From Prevotellaceae bacterium (lineage in GTDB: Bacteria > Bacteroidota > Bacteroidia > Bacteroidales > Paludibacteraceae): a DNA stretch of 64,000 nucleotides. The notes below the pieces were generated by a model. It saw only the letters and a program-made list of their open reading frames with translations. It was not told the origin of the DNA and made no database searches. Positions 29,062 through 38,274 of this stretch are shown one piece after another. The stretch is taken from assembly GCA_020636695.1 (NCBI GenBank), contig JACJXJ010000002.1, positions 162,835 to 226,834 of the forward strand, read 5' to 3'. Numbering within the stretch: the first letter of the stretch is position 1; each line of letters starts with the position of its first letter. Made by a program: the position numbers and the translations under genes.

Positions 29062-30621
29062 ATGGAAAATCAAGACAAATTAAAAAAATTAATAGCAAAA
29101 CGCACCGAGGCTCAGCTTGGTGGCGGTCAAAAAAGTATTGATGCACTTCACGCAAAAGGTAAATATACTGCTCGTGAACGCATTAATCTTCTTTTAGACG
29201 AAGGTAGTTTTGAAGAAGTTGATATGTTTGTAACCCACCGCTGTACCGATTTTGGTATGGAGAAAAAAGTCTTTTTAGGTGATGGTGTTGCAGTTGGTAG
29301 TGGTACTATCGACGGTCGTTTAGTATTTGTTTTTGCACAAGACTCTACTGTTATTGGTGGTTCTTTATCAGAAACAATGGCACAAAAAATTTGCCACGTG
29401 ATGGATATGGGTATGAAATTAGGCGCTCCTATTATTGGTTTGAATGATTCAGGTGGTGCACGTATTCAAGAAGGTGCTTGTGCTTTGGCTGGTTATGCCG
29501 AAATTTTTGAACGTAACATTTTAGCATCTGGCGTAGTTCCACAAATCTCTGTCATCTTTGGTCCTTGTGCTGGTGGTGCTGTATATTCTCCTGCATTGAC
29601 AGACTTTATCATGATGACTGAACAAAACAGTTACATGTTTATTACAGGTCCTACTGTGGTAAAATCGGTAACTGGCGAAGATGTAACGGTAGAAGAACTT
29701 GGCGGTGCTCGTGTACATGCCACCAAATCAGGTGTAACTCACTTTACAGCTCCTACTGAAGAAGCCGCTTTAGAAGAAGTGCGTCGTTTAATTTCATTCA
29801 TCCCTCAAAACAATATGGAGGAAACTCCAGTTGTGGAATGTAATGATCCTATTAATCGTGCAGATGAAGCATTAAATGATTTAGTACCAGCTAATCCAAA
29901 TAAACCTTACAATGTAAAAGACATTATCTATAATATTATCGATAATGGCGATTTCATGGAAGTTCATCAAGATTTTGCTAAAAATATTGTATGTGGTTTT
30001 GCTCGTTTCAATGGACAATCAACAGGTATTATTGCCAATCAACCAAACTGGTTAGCTGGTGTTTTGGATTGTGACGCTTCTCGTAAAGCAGCTCGTTTCA
30101 TTCGTTTTTGCGATGCATTCAATATTCCAATTCTAACATTAGTGGACGTACCTGGTTTCTTACCTGGAACAGGACAAGAATATGCCGCCATTATCGACCA
30201 TGGTGCAAAATTAATGTTTGCTTATGGTGAAGCAACTGTACCTAAAGTAACAGTTACACTTCGTAAATCGTATGGTGGTGCACACATCGTTATGAGTTGT
30301 AAACAATTACGTGGTGACTTCAACTATGCATGGCCAAATGCAGAAATCGCGGTTATGGGTGCATCTGGAGCTATCGGTGTATTAGAAGCTAAAACGTTGA
30401 AAGCAATTGAAGATCCTGAAGAAAAAGCAAAATTCATTGCTGAAAAAGAAGCAGAATATCAAGATAAATTTGCTAGTCCATATCAAGCTGCGTCTAGAGG
30501 ATATATCGACGATATTATTGAACCACGTGATACACGTTTCCGTATTATTCGCGCTTTTCAAACGCTCCAAACAAAACGTGTTACTAATCCTTTAAAGAAA
30601 CACTCTAACATACCTTTATAA
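29062..30621 (+). CDS. mmdA: Methylmalonyl-CoA decarboxylase carboxyltransferase (alpha) subunit
   Basis: Carboxyltransferase of the sodium-pumping methylmalonyl-CoA decarboxylase. It moves the carboxyl group of (S)-methylmalonyl-CoA to biotin, leaving propionyl-CoA. 519 aa. Crotonase-type double domain: KYTARERINLLLDEGSFEE, GDGVAVGSGTIDGR, GLNDSGGARIQEG, FGPCAGGAVYSPALTDF in the N-half, and NIVCGFARFNGQSTGIIANQP, DVPGFLPGTGQE and RKSYGGAHIVMSCK in the C-half. The same fold serves in propionyl-CoA carboxylase, but the operon with oadG, a biotin carrier and oadB, and without biotin carboxylase, points to the decarboxylase. Confidence 0.93.
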   Translation: MENQDKLKKLIAKRTEAQLGGGQKSIDALHAKGKYTARERINLLLDEGSFEEVDMFVTHRCTDFGMEKKVFLGDGVAVGSGTIDGRLVFVFAQDSTVIGGSLSETMAQKICHVMDMGMKLGAPIIGLNDSGGARIQEGACALAGYAEIFERNILASGVVPQISVIFGPCAGGAVYSPALTDFIMMTEQNSYMFITGPTVVKSVTGEDVTVEELGGARVHATKSGVTHFTAPTEEAALEEVRRLISFIPQNNMEETPVVECNDPINRADEALNDLVPANPNKPYNVKDIIYNIIDNGDFMEVHQDFAKNIVCGFARFNGQSTGIIANQPNWLAGVLDCDASRKAARFIRFCDAFNIPILTLVDVPGFLPGTGQEYAAIIDHGAKLMFAYGEATVPKVTVTLRKSYGGAHIVMSCKQLRGDFNYAWPNAEIAVMGASGAIGVLEAKTLKAIEDPEEKAKFIAEKEAEYQDKFASPYQAASRGYIDDIIEPRDTRFRIIRAFQTLQTKRVTNPLKKHSNIPL

Positions 30622-30623
30622 TT

Positions 30624-30992
30624 ATGATTTTACTAGAAATAAACTGGACAAATGCACTAAACATAACCTTATTAGGATTTGGGATTGTGTTTGTTGTTTT
30701 GTGTTTACTTATTCTATTATTGTACATATTTGGGAAAGTAATGACACCTAAAGTACGTGTACCTAAGGCTGTAAGAACACCCAAAGGTGCTAAAGTAGAA
30801 ATTAGTGATGATACAGAATTTCACAAAGTACAGTTACCTGCAAATGCAAGTGCAGCCATTGCTATGGCATTACATTTATATTATTCCGATGTGCATGATC
30901 AAGATAGCCACGTTATCACTATCAAAAAAGTAGAACGTCGCTATTCACCTTGGAGTGCAAAAATTTATGGTATCAATAATTTAGTAAGATAA
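30624..30992 (+). CDS. oadG: OadG-family sodium pump decarboxylase gamma/delta subunit
   Basis: Small membrane subunit that holds the carboxyltransferase on the membrane. 122 aa with one transmembrane helix (about residues 11-36, LNITLLGFGIVFVVLCLLIL) followed by a basic cytoplasmic linker (PKVRVPKAVRTPKGAK). The C-terminal part DSHVITIKKVERRYSPWSAKIYG is the usual end of this family in Bacteroidetes. It lies two bases after mmdA and seven before the biotin carrier. Confidence 0.87.
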   Translation: MILLEINWTNALNITLLGFGIVFVVLCLLILLLYIFGKVMTPKVRVPKAVRTPKGAKVEISDDTEFHKVQLPANASAAIAMALHLYYSDVHDQDSHVITIKKVERRYSPWSAKIYGINNLVR

Positions 30993-30999
30993 TATCCGT

Positions 31000-31740
31000 A
31001 TGAAAAAATTTAAATTTATAATAGACGGCAGCAAATACGAAGTTTCCGTAAACGAAATTGAAAATAATGTGGCCGAAGTTGAAGTAAATGGTACACCATT
31101 TACTGTGGAGATTGAAAGAGAACAAAAATCAGTAGTGACACCTCGTCCTATATTTAAACATACCACTACTCCAACTGTAAATTCTAGCACAACGACTGCT
31201 AGTACTATTATTGTAAAGTCACCACTTCCTGGTAGTATCATGAAAGTATTAGTAGCTGTTGGTGATAATGTGAAACGTGGTGATATTTTATTAACCATGG
31301 AATCCATGAAAATGGAGAATAATATTTTAGCTGAAGTTGATGGTGTGGTTAAAGCTATAGCTATAGAACCTGGCAAAAACGTATTACAAGATGATAAATT
31401 AGTAGAACTTGAAGCTAATACATCTTCTAATTCAACCCCAGTTGAAAAGCCAGCTGCGGCTCCAAAAGTTGAAACACCTAAACCAGCTCCTGTAGCAGCT
31501 CCTACTACTCCAAAACCAGTTGCGGGTGGATTTAAAGTAAAATCTCCACTTCCTGGTAGTGTACTAAAAGTAGTTGTTACCGAAGGACAAGCTGTAAAAC
31601 GTGGTGACGTGTTATTAACATTAGAATCCATGAAAATGGAGAATAATATTTTGGCCGAAAAGGATGGTATAGTTAAATCAATTACTATTGCAGCTGGTCA
31701 AAGCGTCATGCAAGATGATTTATTATTAATTATGGACTAA
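31000..31740 (+). CDS. mmdC: Biotin carrier subunit of methylmalonyl-CoA decarboxylase with two tandem biotinyl domains
   Basis: Carries carboxybiotin from MmdA to the membrane pump OadB. The usual protein is about 130-170 aa with one biotinyl domain; this one is 246 aa with two. Domain 1 spans about residues 71-138 and domain 2 about 178-246, each with SPLPGS near its start and the biotinylation motif ESMKMENN (lysines 104 and 212). The N-terminal 45 residues ([15 protein letters not shown]) are the normal leading segment. The two domains are joined by a Pro/Ala/Lys linker (141-177) of the kind that gives swinging-arm freedom. At DNA level 29 bases around the two biotin sites are identical (31300-31328 and 31624-31652). 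Both lysines look usable. Confidence 0.92.
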   Translation: MKKFKFIIDGSKYEVSVNEIENNVAEVEVNGTPFTVEIEREQKSVVTPRPIFKHTTTPTVNSSTTTASTIIVKSPLPGSIMKVLVAVGDNVKRGDILLTMESMKMENNILAEVDGVVKAIAIEPGKNVLQDDKLVELEANTSSNSTPVEKPAAAPKVETPKPAPVAAPTTPKPVAGGFKVKSPLPGSVLKVVVTEGQAVKRGDVLLTLESMKMENNILAEKDGIVKSITIAAGQSVMQDDLLLIMD

Positions 31741-31759
31741 TTTGAAAAAAGTTATCATA

Positions 31760-33094
31760 ATGAGACATTTAAAATATTTATTGTTAATCGTTGCTTCTAT
31801 TGTCACTTTTTCAATGCCACTTGCGGCACAAAAAGAAGTATTGCCTATTGACTCATCGGAAGTAATTGCGGTAAACCCAGACTCTGTTGCTGTGAGTGCA
31901 ACAGAGGCACCTATGGAAGCAAATATCAACGTAGGTGATAGTTTAGTGGAATTTTTAGATGGAACAGGATTTGCGATGATTGCACGTAATTGGAAAATTC
32001 TAGTAATGTTACTAATTTCCTTTCTATTATTATATTTAGCAATCGTCAAAAAATTTGAGCCACTATTATTACTCCCAATTGCATTCGGTATGATGTTAAC
32101 AAACCTACCAGGAGCAGGACTCTTCACTCCTGATTTGTTTGCCAATGGTACGGTACATTGGGAGCAATTTGCACATGCAGGCTTATTAGATTATTTGTAT
32201 TTAGGGGTTAAATTAGGTATTTACCCTTGTTTAATTTTTATTGGCGTTGGAGCTATGACTGACTTTGGGCCACTAATTGCTAACCCTAAAAGTTTGCTAT
32301 TAGGTGCTGCAGCACAAATAGGAATTTTTGCTACTTATTTAGGGGCTATTGCTTTAGGATTTTTACCTCATGAAGCCGCCTCTATCGGTATTATTGGTGG
32401 TGCTGATGGTCCAACAGCCATTTTCCTAACATCCAAATTGGCACCTGAATTATTGGGACCTATTGCTGTAGCCGCCTATTCTTATATGGCTTTAGTACCA
32501 GTTATTCAGCCACCAATTATGCGTGCTTTAACAACTAAAAAGGAACGTGCTATCACTATGAAACAATTACGAAGTGTTTCAAAAGCAGAAAAGATTGTAT
32601 TCCCTATTATGGTGGCTGTTATTGTTTCATTACTTTTACCTGCTGCTGCTCCATTAATTGGATGTTTGATGCTTGGTAATTTGATGCGCGAATCAGGTGT
32701 TGTTGAGCGTTTAAGCAAAACAGTTCAAAACGAACTTATGAATATCACAACTATTTTCTTAGGAATTACAGTTGGAGCGACAGCTACCGCTGATGCGTTT
32801 TTAAATATGAAAACGTTAATGATTCTTGGAATGGGGATTATTGCCTTTGGATTTGGATCTGCTGGTGGTGTTCTGTTGGCAAAATTTATGAACTTATTCT
32901 CTAAAGATAAAATCAATCCACTTATTGGTTCTGCAGGAGTTTCTGCCGTACCAATGGCCGCTCGTGTATCGCAAGTAGTTGGTCAGGAAGAAAATCCTGG
33001 TAACTTCTTATTAATGCATGCAATGGGGCCTAACGTAGCTGGCGTTATTGGATCTGCTGTAGCAGCTGGTATATTATTAAGTATGCTTGGATAA
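31760..33094 (+). CDS. oadB: Sodium ion-translocating decarboxylase beta subunit
   Basis: Integral membrane subunit that decarboxylates carboxybiotin and exports Na+. Start chosen at ATG 31760; an in-frame TTG at 31742 is possible but less likely. Length 444 aa. The conserved core has about ten helices, with [37 protein letters not shown] (the sodium-site region), [25 protein letters not shown] and the ending [13 protein letters not shown]. The first 70 residues are unusual: a signal-like hydrophobic stretch ending LAAQ and then a polar, Ser/Glu-rich segment ([14 protein letters not shown]) before the first core helix. It is the last gene of the operon and has a terminator after it. Confidence 0.92.
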   Translation: MRHLKYLLLIVASIVTFSMPLAAQKEVLPIDSSEVIAVNPDSVAVSATEAPMEANINVGDSLVEFLDGTGFAMIARNWKILVMLLISFLLLYLAIVKKFEPLLLLPIAFGMMLTNLPGAGLFTPDLFANGTVHWEQFAHAGLLDYLYLGVKLGIYPCLIFIGVGAMTDFGPLIANPKSLLLGAAAQIGIFATYLGAIALGFLPHEAASIGIIGGADGPTAIFLTSKLAPELLGPIAVAAYSYMALVPVIQPPIMRALTTKKERAITMKQLRSVSKAEKIVFPIMVAVIVSLLLPAAAPLIGCLMLGNLMRESGVVERLSKTVQNELMNITTIFLGITVGATATADAFLNMKTLMILGMGIIAFGFGSAGGVLLAKFMNLFSKDKINPLIGSAGVSAVPMAARVSQVVGQEENPGNFLLMHAMGPNVAGVIGSAVAAGILLSMLG

Positions 33095-33114
33095 TCAATA
33101 CCTCTTTTATCTAT

Positions 33115-33148
33115 AAAAAGTCCTGTATCTTTTGGTACAGGATTTTTT
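33115..33148 (+). terminator. Terminator of the methylmalonyl-CoA decarboxylase operon
   Basis: TCCTGTA (33121-33127) pairs with TACAGGA (33136-33142), extended by AAAAA/TTTTT on the flanks. Confidence 0.8.
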
Positions 33149-33173
33149 GTTTAGTAATAAAGTATAAAGACAT

Positions 33174-33211
33174 AAAAGAGCCTCCCAGAATTGATTCTGA
33201 AAGGCTCTTTT
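33174..33211 (-). terminator. Terminator of nrdJ
   Basis: AAAAGAGCCT (33174-33183) pairs with AGGCTCTTTT (33202-33211), downstream of nrdJ on the minus strand. Confidence 0.8.
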
Positions 33212-33235
33212 AAAATAGTTTATATTAAACTGAGA

Positions 33236-35800
33236 CTATCCTCCACATTTAGAGTAACCACAGTTCGAACAAACAAAGCAGCCCTCTTTTACTACTATTG
33301 AATGCTGATGACATTCGGGGCACTCCATACTTTCAACTTCAGTTCCATCAGGAATATATTTTTTCAAAGCACGTTCTACACCTGATTTCCACGTATTAAT
33401 AGATTCACTATCTAATTGTAAACCTGACACCAATTTTACAACTTGATCAATTGGCATACCGTAGCGTAACACACCTGAAATAAGTTTAGCATAGTTCCAA
33501 TACTCTTTATCAAACTTGTGAGATAACCCTTCTACCGTAGTTTTATAACCTCTGGTATTTTTATATTGGAAGTCATAACGTTTAACGCCATTTTCATCTA
33601 CTTCTTTGATAATTTTACCTTCAGTAACGGTTTTGGGCAACAACAAGCCTTCTTCATCATCGGCTAGACCAGTAAAGATTTCATAAGGACGACCATCTTT
33701 TAGACCAATGAACGCAATCCATTTTTCTTTTTTATTTTGGAAACGTACAACGTCGCACTCTAATTCTTTAGGACGCACTAAATGTTCTTCGGTATAACAT
33801 ACACAGCGTTTGTTTGGATCTTCTTTGTCTTTACCACCCTCTTTTTCCTTTTTAGAAGCATTTACCAAAACGCCTGCGCGAGAACCATCACGATAAATGG
33901 TAACTCCTTTACAACCCGATTTCCAAGCTTCCATATACAAATGGGCTACTAAGTCTTCAGTTGCATCTGCTGGTAAATTGATAGTTACGCTAATAGAATG
34001 GTCAACCCATTTTTGAATACGACCTTGCATACGCACTTTATTCAACCAATCGACATCATTAGCAGTAGCCTTGTAATAAGGTGATTTTTCAACCAATTCA
34101 TCCAATTCTTCCTGTGTGTAGTGTTTCGTTACATCATAGCCGTTCACTTGCATCCAAGTGACAAATTTATGATGGAATACAATATATTCTTCCCATGAAT
34201 CACCTTCTGTATCAACAAAATCGATACGTACATTTGAATCATTTGGATTTACTTTACGACGGCGTTTGTAAACTGGCATAAATGCTGGTTCTATACCTGA
34301 TGTTGTTTGAGTCATCAAACTGGTAGTTCCTGTTGGTGCAATAGTCAAACAAGCAATGTTACGACGACCATATTTCACCATATCCGCATACATATCAGGG
34401 GCGGCCTCTTTCAAACGTAAAATAAATGGATTATTTTTTTCACGTTCTGCATCAAACACGGTAAAAGAACCACGTTCTTTAGCCATAATGACCGATGAGC
34501 GATAAGCTTCTATAGCTACAATTTTATGAATCTCTTCAGAAAATGCAGTTGCTTCTTCGGTTCCATAACGATAACCCAAAGCTGCTAACATATCGCCCTC
34601 GGCAGTAATACCAACACCAGTACGACGACCTTGTGCTGTTTTAGCTTTAATTTTTTGCCACAATTGTGATTCTGTTAATTTGATGCTTGCTTCTTCTGGA
34701 TCGGAACCAATTTTAGCTAAGATGCCATCGATTTTTTCCATTTCCAAATCGATAATATCGTCCATTAAACGTTGTGCTAATTGCACATGTTTACGGAATA
34801 AATCGAAATCAAATGTTGCATCTTTAGCAAATGGATTTTGTACATATGAATATAAATTCACAGCCAACAAGCGACAGCTATCGTAAGGGCACAACGGAAT
34901 TTCACCACATGGATTTGTAGAAACAGTGCGATAACCAAGATCTGCATAGCAATCAGGCACCGATTCTTTTAAGATGGTATCCCAAAACAAGACACCTGGT
35001 TCTGCTGAACGCCAAGCATTGTGAATGATTTTTTTCCACAAAGCGCTTGCATCAATATCTTTTTGATGAGTTGGGGTTGGCGAATCTACTGGATAATGTT
35101 GATTGTACGACGTCCCAGCTTCTACTGCGCGCATAAAATCATCATCCACTTTTACCGAGATATTAGCACCTGTAATTTTACCTTGTTCCAATTTTGCATC
35201 GATAAATTTTTCAGAATCTGGATGCTTGATAGAAACAGATAGCATAAGAGCTCCACGGCGACCACCCTGAGCCACTTCACGCGTTGAGTTAGAATAACGT
35301 TCCATAAAAGGAACAATGCCCGTAGACGTGAGCGCAGAGTTCTTTACAGGCGAACCTTCTGGACGAATTTGAGATAAATCGTGACCAACACCACCACGGC
35401 GTTTCATCAATTGTACTTGTTCTTCATCCAATTTGATAATAGCACCATACGAGTCAGCGTCGCCATCTATACCAATAACGAAACAGTTCGACAATGAAGA
35501 TACTTGATGATTGTTACCAATACCTGTCATAGGACTACCAGCTGGCACGATGTACTTAAAGTCTCTAAGTAACCCAAAAACATCCTCGCCCGACAATGGA
35601 TTTGGGTACTTGTGTTCGATACGTGCAATTTCGTTAGCCAAACGCCAGTGCATGTCATCGGGTGTACGTTCGTATAAGTTCTGTTCTGAATCTTTCAGAG
35701 CATATTTATTCACCCAAACTTGTGCAGCTAATTCATCGCCTCCAAAATAATCACACGAAGCTTTTTTTGCCTCTTCTTCTGAGAAAATTTGTTTTTTCAC
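33236..35800 (-). CDS. nrdJ: Adenosylcobalamin-dependent ribonucleotide reductase (class II)
   Basis: Makes deoxyribonucleotides with a radical from adenosylcobalamin, independent of oxygen. 854 aa, GTG start at 35800. Seen: MKRRGGVGHDLSQIRP, STNPCGEIPL (active-site Cys and Glu of the reductase barrel), IAPTGTTSLMTQTTSGIEP, and a C-terminal Cys-rich zinc-ribbon-like tail (ECPECHQHS, FVCSNCGYSKCGG) carrying the redox cysteines. The N-terminal ATP-cone domain of some class II enzymes is not evident. B12 use fits the methylmalonyl-CoA pathway next door. It has a 369-base upstream gap with imperfect direct repeats (35886-36010) and a terminator after it. Confidence 0.95.
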   Translation of the reverse strand: MKKQIFSEEEAKKASCDYFGGDELAAQVWVNKYALKDSEQNLYERTPDDMHWRLANEIARIEHKYPNPLSGEDVFGLLRDFKYIVPAGSPMTGIGNNHQVSSLSNCFVIGIDGDADSYGAIIKLDEEQVQLMKRRGGVGHDLSQIRPEGSPVKNSALTSTGIVPFMERYSNSTREVAQGGRRGALMLSVSIKHPDSEKFIDAKLEQGKITGANISVKVDDDFMRAVEAGTSYNQHYPVDSPTPTHQKDIDASALWKKIIHNAWRSAEPGVLFWDTILKESVPDCYADLGYRTVSTNPCGEIPLCPYDSCRLLAVNLYSYVQNPFAKDATFDFDLFRKHVQLAQRLMDDIIDLEMEKIDGILAKIGSDPEEASIKLTESQLWQKIKAKTAQGRRTGVGITAEGDMLAALGYRYGTEEATAFSEEIHKIVAIEAYRSSVIMAKERGSFTVFDAEREKNNPFILRLKEAAPDMYADMVKYGRRNIACLTIAPTGTTSLMTQTTSGIEPAFMPVYKRRRKVNPNDSNVRIDFVDTEGDSWEEYIVFHHKFVTWMQVNGYDVTKHYTQEELDELVEKSPYYKATANDVDWLNKVRMQGRIQKWVDHSISVTINLPADATEDLVAHLYMEAWKSGCKGVTIYRDGSRAGVLVNASKKEKEGGKDKEDPNKRCVCYTEEHLVRPKELECDVVRFQNKKEKWIAFIGLKDGRPYEIFTGLADDEEGLLLPKTVTEGKIIKEVDENGVKRYDFQYKNTRGYKTTVEGLSHKFDKEYWNYAKLISGVLRYGMPIDQVVKLVSGLQLDSESINTWKSGVERALKKYIPDGTEVESMECPECHQHSIVVKEGCFVCSNCGYSKCGG

Positions 35801-35885
35801 GATAGTAAACTTTTAATATAAATTGTAAATGATATTTTCACGATTTTTAAGGGTTTCGCGTCGAACAGAACCTCTTTGCAATATT

Positions 35886-36010
35886 ACAACTATTTCCAAA
35901 ATAAAACAATAGAGCAAGTTTATTTTTTACAAAGTTTTCCAAAATATTTTTTAATTAATTGATTATAAACATTTTAATTTATCAACATTGTAAAAAAGTT
36001 TTCCGAAATA
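35886..36010. repeat. Three imperfect direct repeats upstream of nrdJ
   Basis: Within the 35801-36169 gap the plus strand has three related 18-base elements: ACAACTATTTCCAAAATA (35886), ACAAAGTTTTCCAAAATA (35929) and AAAAAGTTTTCCGAAATA (35993). Starts are 43 and 64 bases apart, close to multiples of 21, so they would lie on the same face of the helix. They could be operators for nrdJ. The rest of the gap is AT-rich with the tkt terminator at its right end; I see no gene and no convincing cobalamin riboswitch in it. Confidence 0.35.
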
Positions 36011-36117
36011 AAAAACACTCAAACGAAAGAAACTCTCCCATACTATAAACTAACACACTTGAACCGTGATACTTGAAGTAGCCACAAACCACAACTAAGA
36101 TTCTCCATAAAAGACAA

Positions 36118-36153
36118 AAAAAACGGTCCTCTTTTGATAGAGAACCGTTTTTT
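36118..36153 (-). terminator. Terminator of tkt
   Basis: AAAAAACGGT (36118-36127) pairs with ACCGTTTTTT (36144-36153), 17 bases after the tkt stop on the minus strand. Confidence 0.8.
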
Positions 36154-36169
36154 AAATGAGAGCTATAAA

Positions 36170-38185
36170 TTAAGCCAAAAATTGACGAATTTGTTGAGCC
36201 ACTTGAACTGGAGTAAAGCCCAGTTTTTCGTCCAACACTTTGTATGGAGCAGAGAATCCAAATGATTCTAAACCAAATACCATACCGTTAGCGCCAACTA
36301 ATCCAAGTAAATTAACCGGTAAACCAGCAGTCAACCCAAATGTTTTTACATTACGAGGTAATACTTGTTCTTGGTATTCAGCTGATTGTGAACGGAATAA
36401 ACCTTCTGATGGAACAGAAACAATACGTACTTTTTTACCTTCACCACGTAAAATAGCGGCTGCATCTACTAATGTAGAAACTTCAGATCCAGATGCCACT
36501 AAAATGACATCAGGATTTCCATCGCAGCTCACAATATAAGCACCTTTGTCGGCTTTGTATGCTTCCACTTTACGATCGCCAGGTAAGTCGTTGATATTTT
36601 GACGACTTAAAATGATAGCTGATGGAGTCGATACATTTTCGAGCATCAATTTATAAGAAGCTGTGGTTTCATAAACATCAGCAGGACGCAATACCAACAT
36701 AGAATTATGACCATGGTGATTTTTGAGTTTTTCCATCAAACGAATTTGAGCTTCTTGCTCTACTGGTTCGTGAGTTGGTCCATCTTCACCTACACGGAAT
36801 GCATCGTGCGACCAAATAAATTTCACTGGCAATTCCATCAAAGCAGCCATACGAACAGCTGGTTTCATATAATCAGAGAATACAAAGAAGGTAGCACAAG
36901 CAGGAATAACGCCACCATGTAAAGCCATACCAAGACAAACGCAAGCCATAGTTAATTCAGCAACACCAGCTTGTAAGAATGCGCCCGAAAAATCGGTGCG
37001 AGTCATAGCGTGTGTTTGTTTCAAGAAACCATCTGTTTTATCAGAGTTCGACAAGTCGGCACTAGCAACCACCATATTTTCAACTTGTTTTGCTAAAGAA
37101 GCTAACACGGTAGCCGAAGCGGTACGAGTTGCTTGATTTGCTTTTTGCTCTACTAATGACCAATCTACTTTAGGAGCTTTTCCAGAGAAGAATAATTCCA
37201 TTTTAGCAGCTAATTCTGGATTAGCTTTTGTCCATGCTGCTTTTTCAGCTTGTTTTTGAGCTACTAAAACTTTCAAGTCTTCGGCACGTTTTGCATAAAT
37301 AGCTTTTGTTTCTTCGAAGAATACAAATGGATTCTCAGGATTTCCACCCAAGTTTTTAACCGTATTGATATAAGCATCTCCACCAAATGGAGCACCATGA
37401 GTTTCGCAGTTACGTTCAAAGCTTGAATTATCAGCTTTACGTCCGCCTTTACCCATAATAGTTTTACCAATAATAATAGTTGGTTTTTCAGCTTCTGCTT
37501 TAGCTGCTTTCAATGCTTCGCGAATTTGATTAGCATCGTTACCATTGATTTCGATAACACGCCAGCCCCAAGCTGCATATTTTTGAGCTACATTTTCGCT
37601 TGTTACAGCATTGGTTTCTGTAGATAATTGAATATCGTTTGAATCATAGAACATGATTAAATTATTCAAACCAAGGTGTCCTGCTAAACGTCCTGCGCCT
37701 TGTGAAATTTCTTCTTGTACACCACCATCAGAAATGTAAGCATAAATGGTTTGATTCATCATCGGGCCAAATTTTGATTTCAAAAATTTAGCAGCGATTG
37801 CAGCTCCAACAGCAAATGTATGACCTTGTCCTAGAGGACCAGATGTATTTTCGACACCACGCATAACATCCACTTCTGGGTGTCCAGGTGTTACACTATC
37901 CCATTGACGGAATTGTGCTAAATCTTCCAATGAATATTTGCCAGTGCAAGCTAATACAGAATATAACATAGCCGACATGTGACCTGGATCTAAGAAAAAG
38001 CGATCGCGACCTTCCCAACGTGGGTTTTGTGGATCGTATTCCAAAAATTCAGAGTAAAGTACATTAATAAAATCGGCACCACCCATGGCACCTCCTGGAT
38101 GACCAGAATTGGCTTTTTCAACCATTGATGCTGCTAAAAGACGAATATTGTCGGCAGCTTTGTTCAGTTGTTCTACTGTGTTCAT
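36170..38185 (-). CDS. tkt: Transketolase
   Basis: TPP-dependent enzyme that moves two-carbon units in the non-oxidative pentose phosphate pathway. 671 aa, full length. Seen: ANSGHPGGAMGGADF near residue 25, the TPP motif region YAYISDGGVQEEISQGAGRLAGHLGLNN, GKGGRKADNSSFE, the pyrimidine domain with WSHDAFRVGEDGPTHEPVEQ, and the C-terminal domain LVASGSEVSTLVDAA. It has its own promoter box (38230-38237) and terminator, so it is a single-gene unit. Confidence 0.96.
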   Translation of the reverse strand: MNTVEQLNKAADNIRLLAASMVEKANSGHPGGAMGGADFINVLYSEFLEYDPQNPRWEGRDRFFLDPGHMSAMLYSVLACTGKYSLEDLAQFRQWDSVTPGHPEVDVMRGVENTSGPLGQGHTFAVGAAIAAKFLKSKFGPMMNQTIYAYISDGGVQEEISQGAGRLAGHLGLNNLIMFYDSNDIQLSTETNAVTSENVAQKYAAWGWRVIEINGNDANQIREALKAAKAEAEKPTIIIGKTIMGKGGRKADNSSFERNCETHGAPFGGDAYINTVKNLGGNPENPFVFFEETKAIYAKRAEDLKVLVAQKQAEKAAWTKANPELAAKMELFFSGKAPKVDWSLVEQKANQATRTASATVLASLAKQVENMVVASADLSNSDKTDGFLKQTHAMTRTDFSGAFLQAGVAELTMACVCLGMALHGGVIPACATFFVFSDYMKPAVRMAALMELPVKFIWSHDAFRVGEDGPTHEPVEQEAQIRLMEKLKNHHGHNSMLVLRPADVYETTASYKLMLENVSTPSAIILSRQNINDLPGDRKVEAYKADKGAYIVSCDGNPDVILVASGSEVSTLVDAAAILRGEGKKVRIVSVPSEGLFRSQSAEYQEQVLPRNVKTFGLTAGLPVNLLGLVGANGMVFGLESFGFSAPYKVLDEKLGFTPVQVAQQIRQFLA

Positions 38186-38229
38186 ATGAATATATTAGGA
38201 TTAAAATTTAATTTTAAATTAATGGATTG

Positions 38230-38237
38230 CAAAGGTA
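38230..38237 (-). promoter_or_regulatory. -7 promoter box for tkt
   Basis: TACCTTTG on the minus strand, 44 bases before the tkt ATG, in the gap after the DUF4139 gene. Confidence 0.55.
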
Positions 38238-38274
38238 CAAAAAATGTTAATAGAAAACAGACCTCATGTTGAAT

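Noticed and set aside
30981..31631. 216-codon open frame antisense to the biotin carrier
   Set aside because: Repetitive because the sense gene is duplicated; no independent evidence for coding.
35979..35987. TTATCAACA as a DnaA box or origin
   Set aside because: A single near-match in AT-rich sequence with no cluster and no dnaA/dnaN neighbourhood.
35801..36169. Cobalamin riboswitch upstream of nrdJ
   Set aside because: I could not find the conserved B12 box or the expected helices; only AT-rich DNA with short repeats.
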